Source: Strigamia acuminata (taxonomy: Eukaryota > Arthropoda > Chilopoda > Geophilomorpha > Linotaeniidae). Taken from it: 64,000 bases of DNA. A program made the translations under genes and the position numbers. Each line of letters opens with the position of its first letter. Position 1 is the stretch's first letter. Below the pieces are notes generated by a model, which worked only from the letters and a program-made list of their open reading frames with translations, searched no databases and was not told where the DNA came from. The DNA is taken from positions 17,980,001-18,044,000 of the forward strand of contig OX442316.1 in NCBI GenBank assembly GCA_949358305.1, written 5' to 3'. Below are positions 23,001 to 35,170 of the stretch, piece by piece.

Positions 23001-23503
23001 GAACCTCATCCAAAGTTGATGTTAGAAATGACCCATCCATGGCACCAAAAGTGTTCAGTACATTGGAGCGAATGATAATTCACTGGGTCGTGTATTTACT
23101 TTTACAAATTACATTTGCTTATCAGTCATATTCCACCTGCTGCAAGCACAATATTCAATTAAGAAATTGAGCATTACTTTTGAATTTATTGCCGCCATTT
23201 ATCTACATAGCTATACGTTCGTGTACGTGTCAAAGGGCATTGCATTTGGCTAGGGATTTGTTCCAAAAGGATTCAATTTTTTTTTACAGACCCGCTCTTG
23301 TTTTTTATGTCATGTTGGCGCGCCCCCTAAACAAAAAGCATTTTTATGAGAAATAAATTTATTTTCAGGTGAAAAAATTTATTTATGGGCAAAAGATTCA
23401 TTTTTGTAGATTAATGTCATCAATATGGACCAAGTGTTTCACAATTTTGACGCCGCATGTTTCCGGATAAGTGCGGAAGTGTTGTATGTTGTTGTAAATA
23501 ATA
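20093..23503. other. Non-coding sequence with AT tracts; no gene seen
   Basis: An open frame at 20141-20455 has no recognised similarity. A/T homopolymer-rich sequence lies at 20920-20990. Segments near 22725-22870 (GGATCCGCCCC, GGGATCCCAAGC) look like old transposon ends, but no pair of termini could be matched. Confidence 0.3.
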
Positions 23504-23686
23504 CAGTCGAAACTCTTTATAACGAATCGCAAGGGACCCGAAAATCAATTCGTTATAACGAGAATTCGTTATATCGAAATTTTTTAACATGGTGTTCTAT
23601 GGCCAGCCAATCAAACCAGCCATTTTTAGGTATTCGTTATATCGATAATTTGTTATATCGCGATTCGTTATAAAGAGTTTCGACTG
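23504..23686. mobile_element. pogo/Tc1-like MITE with TA target duplication
   Basis: CAGTCGAAACTCTTTATAAC starts at 23504, and the exact complement ends at 23686. TA flanks both ends (23502-23503 and 23687-23688), as expected for Tc1/mariner-pogo elements. The CAGTCGAA start and internal TTCGTTATA motifs match pogo/Tigger-style termini. It is 183 bp and non-coding. A related fragment (CGTAACGAATTCTCGTTATT) is at about 27810-27880. Confidence 0.85.
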
Positions 23687-23688
23687 TA

Positions 23689-25354
23689 TTTGTGTAATTT
23701 TGTGCTCCATCCTGGTCTGCCTTGACTAAGTATTTGAAAGTGTTTACTGAATAATTTATGGTATTGTCACTGTTAATATGCAAATGTAAATTACTAATAT
23801 TATTGTAATTACCAGCAATGCCTGGCAAACATGTGTAAAATGTAAATATTTATTTATTTATTTATTTTTGACACATGAGTAATCAAATATGAGCTCATGT
23901 GACTGATGTTTTTTTTATTGTAATCTTGAACCCAGATGTCACACTTGTCTCCAAACTTCTAACAAGTAAGCTGTGACCATTGGAATACAATAACGGTTGC
24001 CGTGTTAAGTTTCAATAATGTCTGACTAATTCTCCATCAAACAACAACTTTAGACTTTCGACTCGGAGGCTAGGAAGGGAACTGTTTTTTGTTCTTTTGT
24101 TTTTTATTAATTTTACTGCGCATTTTACTGCGCGTTTAAGATTAGTGAAATTAAATTTTGTAATTTTTTACAAGAAAAACAAGTGTTTGAAGTTAAGGCC
24201 CCAGTTTGTTAGAATACTTGGCGAAACTGCCGAGGTATTTCATTAGGTAAGAACCCTAAACATTTAGATGTAAAGGCCACTTGGGGAGATTGGCCAGCAA
24301 TTGCGCGCCAATTATCTCTAAAGGTAGTTTTATGTGGTGCACATTGCGCGAGTTTTAGTGGGTTAAAGGTGGCGAACACCGTAATAAATGGCGCCAATAC
24401 GACAATCTCTAAGTTAGGTGTTTATTTTGGGTCGAAACGGATGAAACTGAGAAATGTGTGTGCACAGAGAGACGCGTTAAAGCGAAGGTCTATGCTGCGA
24501 GGTCCAGATTCCAAACTTTGTTCCAGGTGTTGTAACTTCGCACGCAAACTGACTTCCCGCAGTGCTGAGGCATAAGTTATCTGTTGGACGGCTTTTTAAC
24601 GGATCCATTTGCATCCAGACTATCGCAGAAGTTGCAGTTAAAGGTGGGTGGCAGATGTTTCCATGGGAACGGGGTCTTAAATCAGATAAGGGCGAGGAGC
24701 GCCACGGCTAACGGTGGTTGGCAGATGCACTTGGCCGAGGAACAGTTGTCGCGACCCTCCTTCTCTTTTAGCAATACTAAACTTGATTTTCGTTGCTCTT
24801 TAAGAGTGAACATCAAAAGGAATAATTTCAAACTCTAGTGGACCCTGGGCTTACCACACGGTGCCTCGGATTCGTTTGGGTGGGATTGTTTATTTAAAGT
24901 CGTGATGAGGTCAAATGGGAACGGGTGATCGGCTCGGGAGTTTGTAATGTATTATTAATGAGTCTTATGCATTTTATGATTGATGTTGGAGGCGTTGTTT
25001 TTATGTAAATTGCTGTAAATGACAAAATTCGTGTTGTTTATGCACCCGGCTAGTGTTTATGTCTACGTTGGTAATTGGTACTGGCATCTGCGTGTGATTA
25101 ATTAGCTCGAATAGATTGTTTGAAGGTGTCGAAATTTTAGTCAGCAGTTGTGGGATCGTTGAACTTTCGGCAACACTTGGACTTCGATTTGAACTTGTTT
25201 ACTCGAGCGGGATGATGAGGTCGAGGCAAAGGCAACGGCAGAGTTCGAGGTTCAAAATCCAGAAATTTGATGTAGAAAATCCATCGTAATCGTATTTGAT
25301 GTGCAGACCAGGGTTGCACTCACTCGCAATGTTTTCGTCGAGCAATTCGTTCTC
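23689..25354. other. Non-coding sequence; no gene seen
   Basis: Contains a short (TTTA)n run near 23850. Open frames at 24369-24575 and 24584-24838 show no recognisable similarity or splice context. Confidence 0.3.
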
Positions 25355-25797
25355 CAGACAGTTAAGACGATGGACTTACGATCAATGTAAATTAGCTAAC
25401 GATGGGAGATTCTTGATGCCGGAGAGCGTGGATGCAGTTTCAATCGATGAGCAAGAAAATGAGGTACGAGCAGAGATATTTGAACAGTGGTCAAATTATA
25501 CTGGAAATACATCTGCGGGTTTCGAAGCGGAGCAGTTTCTGCCGCTGTATTATTCATTTTCCTACGGGCACCAAAAAATCGAACACTTGGAGCGAAACAC
25601 GAAACCTTGCAATTACTGAGAGATTATGGGACTGATTACACGAAAAGTGTGGATGGAGGAACGATTTTTGCAACAGAACATCGTTTAAAAAATGTGTTTG
25701 TCAGTGTGGAAATTGCAGCTTCTCGGATATTCTGGCTTTTCTTGGAAACACAAACTAGACCTTGACTCTTCTGTGTTGAGTGAATACAATGAACAAA
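25355..25797 (+). pseudogene. Mpeg1/perforin-2-like MACPF pseudogene (third copy)
   Basis: The translation resembles both intact Mpeg1-like genes downstream, and the copy at 31379 most: LTYDQCK-like, DGRFLMP, EQWSNYTG and TSAGF followed by EQFLPLYYSFS. The copy lacks the signal-peptide start. It loses roughly 75 codons between the YSFS region and the MACPF signature, changes frame there, and carries stops at about 25617 and 25762. The signature reads RDYGTD rather than GTH. A last recognisable piece, LDSSVLSEYN, lies in another frame near 25765-25795. No copy of the second exon is present. It is a dead relic of tandem duplication. Confidence 0.85.
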
Positions 25798-28700
25798 AAA
25801 ACAGGATATTAAACTAATCAGCCCATTGGAGGCGTTATTATTCATTCATAGTTTTTATATGTAACAAATTTTGATTGAAATCTTGTTTATCGGGATTTAT
25901 TTTGTTTTATTTTGTATTGTTTTCTTATTATTTAGTTTGTTTTATTAATGTTAGGTGGTGAGAGCAGTTAAGAACGGGCTCTTGTTTATTGCTGTGTAAT
26001 ATCGGGAATAAAAACAGATAATAATAATAATTTTTATTTTTTATTTTTTGGACGAAATGTAATGTCAATAGACGTTTAAAAATCATGTTTCGTGCATTAA
26101 AATGCAAAGCGAGCCGCAAAATAAGTGGAAGCATCAAACGTATAATCATGTGGAGACTGGAGACACGGACTAGTCGAGTTACTTTCTTACTTCTTAACTG
26201 TAGGTGTTGCCACGCGAGGTTTTTGGTCCAGCTTTCTATCGATTTCTTTTTCATTTGAGTCGATCTGCAACAGGAAAAATTTTATTCAATTTATTCATGA
26301 ATTTCATTAAATTTCATTTCCAGTCTTGTTTTGATTGCAATATATATTTTAATCAAATAAATTTAAAAAATAATAAAATGATAGATTAAATTACTGCCTC
26401 AAGATGGGAGTTTAAATGAAAATCTTTTCCAACAACAATCTCAAATTACTGACTTAAGATGACATTTTTTTGAATCACTAAAGAAAAGAAAATGTTTTTG
26501 ATTGTATAAAAACCCAAACAAATGCTTGAAAAAAGAAAACACACAAGCTAATTCTCATTTAATCCAGATACTTTAGAGTCGCTGTGACGTATTTCCTGTT
26601 GACAAATTCGGTCTGGTGGTTTGTTGCGACATTTTGTTTATGTACTTGTTGTTGCACACTGGGCGATCTATTAGTATCTATCCCTTCAAGGTCTTGTGTT
26701 GTTGACCTCGCTAGTGCAGCGAAAAGGCTTTGGAAAGTATCACGCGAGATGATCTACCCTCGAGGAATTTGGCTGCAATTCTCTAAAGATCTCGCAATCT
26801 TAGGCCGGGATTTAAGAAGAAAAAAAGAAAATTGTCGATCGTGGCTAATGATAGCTTGGCATTTGTTGAGAAATAGACAAATTAAAGAGTTTTGCTGATA
26901 AAAATGTCAATTTGTGCAATTATTACGGGTAGCAGTGACCAGAGGGGTGAGAAAATGGCGTAATTTGACGTTTGAATTAAGAGCGTGAGATATTTAGTGT
27001 CGACTTGGATTTCCAATTACATCTTTTGGGTGAACACGCGAAAGAGATTCGTATCTCGGAAATGGGGGCCATTTTGGGGGAAATATGCTTGTGTAGATGA
27101 TTGAAAATACGGTTGGATGCGAGCAATTTCGATTTTTTTTTCTTTTTTTTTTTCTTTTTTTTTCGTGTGACCTTTTTTTTTTGAGTGATTACAGTGTTAA
27201 AAAAATGTGTCTGGCAAAGGTTGTTGAAAGAAAGGAAAGGATGGATGAAGAAAGTGAGAGGTTGAGGACAGTAGTGGCTGTCTGGTGTCATTTAGCTCAA
27301 TTATCTCTCATTGCTCGTCCAAAGAGGCAGAAAAAAGAAGTGTCGAACCGAATTTTCCAATGTAATCTTCTCCTTTCTCTTTGGCTCTTAGTGATGTTGT
27401 GGTTATTGGGAATCAGGCAGGCGAGCTATCGTGAACGAAGTGACTACTGCAACTTGTAATTTTGAATGACAGCCATTTGTGTGTAAAGTTTGTAGAGGAA
27501 GTGCAGTGGATGTTCAGTTTACATGCTAAAGTTTCAGCTTGGATCTTGAAGTAACTTGTAAATTCAGGTGGAGTTGGGTTTAGGTAGTTTTCTGTGTGCA
27601 TTCATGTTTTATTTAAAAAAGGTGAAATAATTTAATGTTTAATAATAATTTTTAATGAATAATTTAATGGAGTTAATAAGTTAATGTTTATTAATATTTT
27701 GATGTTAATTAATGATGTTTATTCATGCTTTATGCAAGCAATTTTTATGTTAACACATGTTTATTTAATTAATATAAGTTTATATTAAATATTTAATAAG
27801 TTTTACTGCGTCGTAACGAATTCTCGTTATTGCGAGTTATTTTTTGCTCGTCCGACCTGTTCGTAATAGCGAGATTGGACGTGCATTATTTTGTCAATAA
27901 CTGATTAAGTGTTTAAAAATTGAACGTTTGTTTTGTTTTGTTTTGTAACCGGTCTAGTCTTGGGGATTCCCAAACAACCTCTTATTGCGATGTTATCCGT
28001 AATCTCGTGACCAATCTCGTGCAATCTCGCATTGTGATTGACCGATAAAATCCCACGATTGAGCCGGTTGAGCTGCAATAAGTTGGGCGAAAGCTCCTCA
28101 TTGGCCGAGCATCGAGCTCGATGGTTAGGCTCACGTTTGTGGATGTCCATTAAATGTGTGTAGGATATGTCAATGAGAAAATGATGCGTTAATTACGTGG
28201 AAGGAAAGTGTGTAGCGAGCTCTTAGCCTCTTACTTATCTCGTGTTTGTTTTTGCACTCTAGCGCAAACTCTTTTTTTCGTATTTGTATACATGATTGGA
28301 AGTTGGAATGAAAAGGAAAAATCGATAGGGAACCGAGTTCAATCTCGGTCGGTGGGAGAATATTGGAAATGGCCAAATGGGCATTCACCGAAAATGATGG
28401 GAGAGAGAAAAAGGAGTTGAAAACGCTAAAGTTGGCTTTTGAAGGCGCGTGATAAGATATTCTCTCTAAGTTAAGTTCCTTTTTTTATTATTATTTTTCC
28501 AAACCTATTGTATCTCAAGTATCAATTACTGGCGCGGAGAATTGTCAGTGCAGAAGGATCCCGAGTGGTTAGGCTGATGGCGACCAATTCCCTTGTGGTG
28601 GAAAACAGGGCTTGTGCTGGACACCGTGGATACCGCAAAGCGCGACTGGTGCAGCGGTCTCGTCTCGTGTTGCACAGTGACCGCCTGACAACACAACAAC

Positions 28701-28849
28701 CAACGAGCTGCTGTTTTAAATAAATTTAAGAAAAAGACTATTTTTTTGCTCGTATCAAGTTCTTAGCTGGGCATTGAACCTTTGATAACACTAGAGATAA
28801 TATATTTTGCGCATTAAACAGTTTGAATAATTCTGGATAGTTTGTCACC
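25798..28849. other. Spacer upstream of the Mpeg1-like genes; no gene seen
   Basis: AT-rich, with poly-T around 27135-27180 and a pogo-like fragment at about 27810-27880. Just upstream of the first gene, TAATATATTTT (about 28798-28808) followed by AACAGTTTG could act as a TATA/initiator pair. The last 25 bp before both start codons are similar in the two genes. Confidence 0.35.
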
Positions 28850-30638
28850 ATGTTTTTGACGAGTAACTTTTGCGCCGTGTTTTTAATTTCTGTTGTTGTA
28901 CGTTACGCGGAACCGGAACCTTGCCCAGATGTTCCCAAATTAAGGATTTTACCTGGGATAGGATGGGACGCACTTGCTGACAAAGATACCGAACAGTTAT
29001 TGGAACTGACGTACGACGAGTGTGAATTAACCGACGATGGAAGATTCTTGATCCCGGACGGCATGGTGGCAGTTTCAGTGGGTGAGCAGGAAATACGGCT
29101 GAGTGCAGAGATACTTGAACACTGGTCAAACTATACCGGACTTACGTCTGCCCGTTTCAAACTCGAACCAACCGATCGATATGCGCCGATTTATTATTCG
29201 TTTTCTGACGGGTACAAAGAAATGAAGACTCTTCAAGTCAAACTTGGAGCCGTCACTTTCAGGAGTGAGATTAGACGAGTGCTTTATCGTATAAACTCGA
29301 CATCTGACGCTATGACAGTTGCAGTTAAGGAAAGATTGTTGGACGTAATTAGAGCTTTGGTCAGGGACAACACTGGACACGCCAGATACCTTGCGGAAAT
29401 GATTGTAAGAGACTGGGGGACGCATTATAGCAAAAGCGTGGACGTTGGTGTAGCTTTTGTCAAGGAGGATTATTTAAATGAAGCTTTTTTCAAAGCGTAC
29501 GACGACAACGGTCACAGAAACAAAATGTTGTCAGCGTCGAAGTTGTCTCTCCTCGAGTACTCCGGTGTTTCTTGGAGACCGGATCATGATTTGGATTCTT
29601 CTTTATTGGGTGAATATAAAGATGCTGTATTAGACAAGAAGATTGCGTATTTTGGTGAACAGAATTGGAAGGAAGGCGCACGACCCGAAATTGTGGTTGC
29701 CGTGGATAGATCCGGCCAAGTGTTGGACCGTTTGCTTAGTTCTTCGAATTTTCCAAGAGCCCCGAGTTTGATTCTCGTCAAAGCGAGACAGATGATTTCG
29801 AAGGTTAGTCGTGACTATTACAGGTATGTGTGAATAGTTAATTTTTATTTTTTTATTGATTGATTCTGAGAAAAGTTGCGTCTGGTTTTGCAGACGGAAT
29901 ACTCATCGCGGTTGCACTCAACCAAAATCGGTCAAGTTTGACTTTACTGCAAATTCAGATAATGGCTCGTGCAATTCACCTCCCGAGTATAGTTTTGGCG
30001 GTGTTTTTATGGCATGCGAAGAACAGTTCTCATCAGGGTACAAGGACGGCGGAGGCTGTAAACGTTATCATGTGGCTAATCCGGTTACCGGGGACTTTTC
30101 GTGTCCAAAATCAAAATACTTTAAACGCGAAGCTCATTTTTGTCGATTGTATTTCAGTACGGATGAAAAAGACACGTTTTTTGTCACAAACGCGGAATTT
30201 GTCTCCTGTATGTCAAGATACCCTTTTGGTACAAGTTATCAGTTTGGTGGACTTTATTCACATGATGTGGTCAATATTCATACAAAAAACGCGAGTTGTC
30301 CACCGTTTTTTACAGCCGTACGAGTGTTATGGGATGAGTTGACAATTTGCATCAGTAATGCCGATAATGATTCAGCGAAACGCTACGCGTTGCCTTTTGG
30401 AGGTTTTGCCTCGTGTGCGAACGAATACGAATGCCCAATCGGTTATAAGAAACATTTGGCATATAGATATACCAATAATCGAATTGGTATATTGTCATAT
30501 ACGTTAAAGCAAATATCATTTGTTTGTGGATCTGGTAATATATATTACTGTCTCCAAGAGCCAAATGTAAAAATGATGGAAGTTCTGCCTCCACTTGTTC
30601 GATCGCCATTTGAAAATAGTTCAGATTGCTCAGTTTAA
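28850..30638 (+). CDS. Mpeg1: Secreted Mpeg1/perforin-2-like MACPF protein, copy A
   Basis: Two exons, 28850-29823 and 29894-30638, with a 70-nt GT-AG intron, give 572 residues. Mpeg1 proteins are pore-forming innate immune effectors that act on engulfed or nearby microbes. A signal peptide (about 1-20, ending near RYA) is followed by the family's N-terminal segment (CPDVPKL, PGIGWD), the MACPF core with YLAEMIVRDWGTHY near residue 180, and VAVDRSG near 285. The C-terminal cysteine-rich half has three GG-centred segments: FGGVF, FGGLY and FGGFASC. The intron (phase 2) separates the MACPF half from the rest. The chain ends shortly after CLQEP; there is no transmembrane segment or tail, so it should be soluble. 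It is four codons shorter than copy B at the C-terminus because of an earlier TAA. ATTAAA follows at about 30681. Confidence 0.92.
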
Positions 30639-31378
30639 TATTTGATGTAAATTTTCTTTAAACTTTATCTGTTTGTAATCATTAAATGTTTGTTTCCTGA
30701 TCCTGGTCTTTCAGGTCCAAGAGTACAGCCTTGGAATGAGCGTTTTCGGCTGTATAGTGCAAAAACTCACTGATAAGTTGTGACAAATTGACATTTAAAT
30801 GATGTGAGTCGTTTGTATGAGCTTAAATTACGTATATTAAATTAAATTTATGTTATTGTTTTATTTGACTATTACCGGTATATATAAGTAGGATTCGACT
30901 ACCGGTGGTCCATCAGGGTAATGGCCTAAGACTGTAATTAAAGGGAATAAAGTTTATTAATTATTATTATTATTCTTATCTGTGAGTGGTCAACTGCGAT
31001 TCATGCAAAATGTTTGGTTGATGATGCGATCGAGTGACGTCGCAAATTTAACTTGGCACCCAAACGGTATTTGGATGACATTCGGATTTCCTTTGGACAT
31101 ATCCATTAGAAACGTTAGGATGATTAGGTAATCACAACCGAAATAAGACAATTACTGATAATCGGGAAACGTGTTCTTGAGGTTGCATAAGTCGAGCAAT
31201 TGTGTCAGCCAGTTCAATGTGGTTGAAATCTTAATTTGACCAATGATGAGTGACTTGTGATTTGTGAAATTAATTTACGAGACTTTGATTTAGAGGTTCA
31301 AAGCACATTCTGAATGAATGCGTCGAGGAACATCAGTTAGCTTGAATACAATAATTCTCCACTTGATAGTTTATCACC
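30639..31378. other. Intergenic spacer between Mpeg1-like copies
   Basis: A 740-bp spacer with no gene. AATAAA at 30946-30951 could serve copy A as a distal polyadenylation signal. TCAGTT at 31333-31338, 44 bp before the copy B start codon, is a good initiator match (TCAKTY). Confidence 0.5.
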
Positions 31379-33113
31379 ATGTTTTTGACACGTAACTTTT
31401 ACTTACTAATTTCTATTGTACATTACGCGGAACTGGAACCTTGCCCAGATGTTCCCAAATTAAATTTCGGGCCCGGCTTAGGATGGGACGCATTTGCTGA
31501 CAAAGATGCAGGACAGTTACTGCGACTGACGTACGATCAGTGTAAAGTAACTAACGATGGAATGCTATTGATCCCGGACAACGTGATTGCAGTTTCACTA
31601 GGTGAGCAAGGACACCAGCTCAATGCAGAGATAATCGAGCACTGGTCAACTTATACGGGACCTACTTCTGCTGGCTTCAAAGTGGCAACAGAGCAGTTTC
31701 TGCCGGTCTACAATTCGTTTTCCGACGGCTACAATGAAATGAAGGGTCTTCAAGTGAAACACGAAGCGGTCACTTGCAGAAGTGAATTGAGACGCGCGGT
31801 TTATCGCCTACACACCACATCGGACGCCACAATGGTTGAGGTTGCGAACGAACGATTTCTGCAAGTAATCGGAGCTCTCGAAAGAAATGACAATGTACAA
31901 GCCAGATTCCTTGCCGAAATGATTGTAAGAGATTACGGGACGCATTATAGCAAAATTGTCGACGTTGGTGCAGTTTTGGTCATGGAAGATTATTTAAGTG
32001 ATGATTTTTTCAAAGCAAATGACGATGTCGGTCAAAGAAGCAAAATCTTATCAGCGGCCAAGTTGTCTCTCCTCGAGTCCACTGATGTTTCTTGGAAATA
32101 TACAGAAGACCTGGACTCCTCGCTGTTGAGTGAATACAACGCGGCTACATTCGAAAAGAAGATTCGCTTCTTCGGGGAAGTATCCGAAAAAATGGTAGCC
32201 ATTGATAGGTCAGGTGATTCGCTGTCTAGTTTGCTCATTTCTTCCAACTTTCCATTGGCATCGCCTGGACTGCTCACCAGGGCGCGACAGGTGTTTAGCG
32301 ACGTTATTCGAGACTATTATGTGTAAGTTGTTAATTTTTCTCTTTTTCTTGATTGAATCTAAGAAAAGTTGTTTCTGTTTTTGCAGACGGAATATTCATC
32401 GCGGCTGCACGCGACCAAAATCGCCCAATTTTGATTTTGCTGCCAATTTCGATGACGGCTCGTGCAATTCCGCAGCTTCCAAGTACACCTTTGGCGGTGT
32501 TTATGTCAAGTGTGAAGAACAATTCTCACCACGGTCGGAGGTTGAAATCTGTGATTTTCATATTCGTGTGCCCAACCCACTTACTGGGTATTTTTCGTGT
32601 CCACCAAACTTTACACCTGAAGTTCATTATTCTCGAATGTACTTTAAATATAACAATGAATCCTCGTTCGGTTACCTAAGAGAGGAATTCGTCTCATGCA
32701 TGGCAAATGACATTGTTGGAAAAGGTTATCTGTTTGGTGGACTTTATTCGAACGATGTGGTCAATATTCAAACAAAACGCAAGACCTGTCCGCCGTTTTA
32801 TACAGCCGTACGTGCGAAAATGTCGCTGAGAATTTGCATCAGTAATGCCGATAATGATTCAGCGAAACGCTATGCGTTGCCTTTTGGAGGTTTTGCTTCG
32901 TGTTCGAACGAATACCAATGCCCAACTGGTTATAAGAGGCATTTGGCAATTAGGTATGATCCTTACGAACAAACGCACGCACTTGTTTGTGGATCTGGTA
33001 ATATATATTACTGTCTTCAAGAACCGGATGTAATAAAGGTGGAAGTTCTGCTTCCGCTTATTCGACCGCCATTTGAAAATACTTCAGATTGCGGAGTGAG
33101 ATATTTGATGTGA
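31379..33113 (+). CDS. Mpeg1: Secreted Mpeg1/perforin-2-like MACPF protein, copy B
   Basis: Exons 31379-32322 and 32387-33113 with a 64-nt GT-AG intron in the same phase-2 position as copy A encode 556 residues. Order: signal peptide (about 1-17), N-terminal segment (CPDVPKL, GWDAFADKD), MACPF core with MIVRDYGTHYSK near residue 180, MVAIDRSG, then the cysteine-rich half with FGGVY, FGGLY and FGGFASC. It ends with SDCGVRYLM, and as in copy A no membrane anchor follows. Copy B lacks a short segment before VAIDRSG that copy A has (NWKEGARPE), and both proteins are otherwise alignable end to end. It is in the same orientation as copy A and the pseudogene, which indicates local tandem duplication. 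An immune effector role is inferred from the family. Confidence 0.92.
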
Positions 33114-34879
33114 ATTTTCTTTAAACTTTACATGCTTGTAGAGTTGTAGTCATTTTAATCACGCATGTAGACGTTGACTTTGAAACATAAACTTGTATTT
33201 GCACTTTATTCATCCTCAATTATTTTCCTATTTAAAACAAAACAAAAACACAATAATAATAATAATGAAAGCAAAGTTTGGAGTTTGCTATTTACATTTT
33301 TCATCATGTTTAGGCGTAAAAAAGTATTGGGGTTGCCAAATAACTTTGCACTAAACTGTAATTGAGTTTTTTAATTTTATTTCCAACCTCGTTTCTTATG
33401 CTGAATGCAATTAACTGAAACCAAACTCTTTGCCTGATTGCAAAACTCAATATCATCTTGGCTAAGTTTGCGAGACTTGAGACGAAAGCCAATCGCATTC
33501 CTAGTGATACGATCATCATTTTTTTTCTCTCTATTCTAAAAAATATATATCTTATCTATTTTCGTGTGTAATTTTAGTCGAATTTACATTTTATTGTTCG
33601 AATTAGTTCCTACATTGTTGTTTTGAAAAACTCAGCGTCTATCTCCACATCTGTGGATCTACGGAGAGCAATTGGAGGGTCTGTGAGAAACCTTTTGTAA
33701 ACTACTTTGTTTCTGAGCACAGATTTGTGTTCTTTTCTGTATTTGAAATATCTAAAAAGTGGGCTTCACTGCGACATTTTGAGAGGCAAATGCTGCACAG
33801 CAAAGCCTGCTTTCGGGCTAAAATGAGGTTGTATGCTGAACTTTTCAGGTTATTTTCTTTTTGTTGAATTGTTTTTATTTATTTCTTTTCTTTTATTGAA
33901 GAGTTTGGAACTTTCATTTGTTATTAGTTGCAAAGTTGCACGAATTTATTGTTTTATTTTTTTTTTTTGGAAAAAAAAAATTGAATCTCAAGCTGTGGCG
34001 ACATGGCCGTTATTCAGACTTTCCAAAGTCAGCAGGAATTTTGGACTGTGGCACGTGCATGCATACTAAACAGGTCGTGTATGATGAGATATAAGTTTTT
34101 CCATTTTTGCATTTTTCAAAGCCTTTGTGCAATGTCTGGTGTAATGCATCGCATGGCAGTTGAATAAGAATGAAATCTGCACGTTGGTGGAAACGTTTTC
34201 AGTCTAAAAATAGCACTCGATTGATAAAGAATGTGCTCGTTCGTATTAATAATGTTATGCACAAAGAAAGGAAACGAAATAGAGCACGAGGAAGCTGCAA
34301 ATGAGTTTTAACTTAATATTAAGTGAATGATCAAAGAATGGCGCTTAGTAAGTGTGTTTGAGCATTTGAATTAAGGCACAAACACAAAGAAATGTAAGAA
34401 AAAACGCGAGTGTGAGCGCTCTAGTAGCTGAATGTGAAATTCGAGAAATACGGAATCAATTGGGATTCGACGCGAATGGCAAAAAGAGGAAGAAGAGGGT
34501 TGGCAATGTTGGGATGGGAGGGAATTTAAAGTGCTGATGGCGGGGTAGTGGAAACAATTGGGGATTTTTTTTTTTTTGTATTTTATTAAAAAGTTTTGTG
34601 GTTTTGTGCGGGATTTAAAAGTGCGTCGGCTTTAGTCGTGTTTATTATCGAACTTGCAGAGCAAATTACGAAAAGCTTTTTTCAGATTATTCTCGGGATT
34701 GTAATGCATTTACGCAGGGTGTTTGTTTATTTAATTATTGATGTACACTCTAAAAATTAAAAGATGAGAATGTGTGAAACGCTGTACTTTGAAATGCGTA
34801 TTTCTTGTGAGCAGACATCTGCGATCGGAGAATTGAATTAAATTTTTGGAAAATAGTTTGTATTTGGAGGAAAACGGGA
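33114..34879. other. Non-coding sequence; no gene seen
   Basis: AT-rich, with homopolymer runs near 33960 and 34570. I see no splice-supported exon. Confidence 0.3.
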
Positions 34880-35170
34880 TATTTTTGGCGAGTATGTATT
34901 TTTTTGGGAAAATGTGACATTTTTAATGGGAAATTTAGGACATTTTTTATGGGAAAATGTGACATTTTTTATGGGAAAATGTGACATTTTTTATGGGAAA
35001 ATGTGACATTTTTTATGGGAAAATGTGACATTTTTTATGGGAAAATGTGACATTTTTTATGGGAAAATGTGACATTTTTTATGGGAAAATTTAGGACTTT
35101 TTATGGGAAATTTAGGACATTTTTTATGGGAAATACAGGACATTTTTTATGGAAACATTGGACATTTTTA
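34880..35170. repeat. 22-bp minisatellite (GACATTTTTTATGGGAAAATGT)
   Basis: Units GACATTTTTTATGGGAAAAT plus GT repeat with a 22-bp period, nearly perfectly at 34940-35090, with diverged units (TTAGGACATTTTTTATGGG) on both sides. Confidence 0.9.

Noticed and set aside
25296-25619. Intact small MACPF protein
   Set aside because: The frame lacks a signal peptide, ends at a stop before the MACPF signature, and homology continues in other frames, so it is a pseudogene.
26584-26898. 104-codon frame with hydrophobic cysteine-rich start
   Set aside because: No similarity recognised and no promoter or splice evidence.
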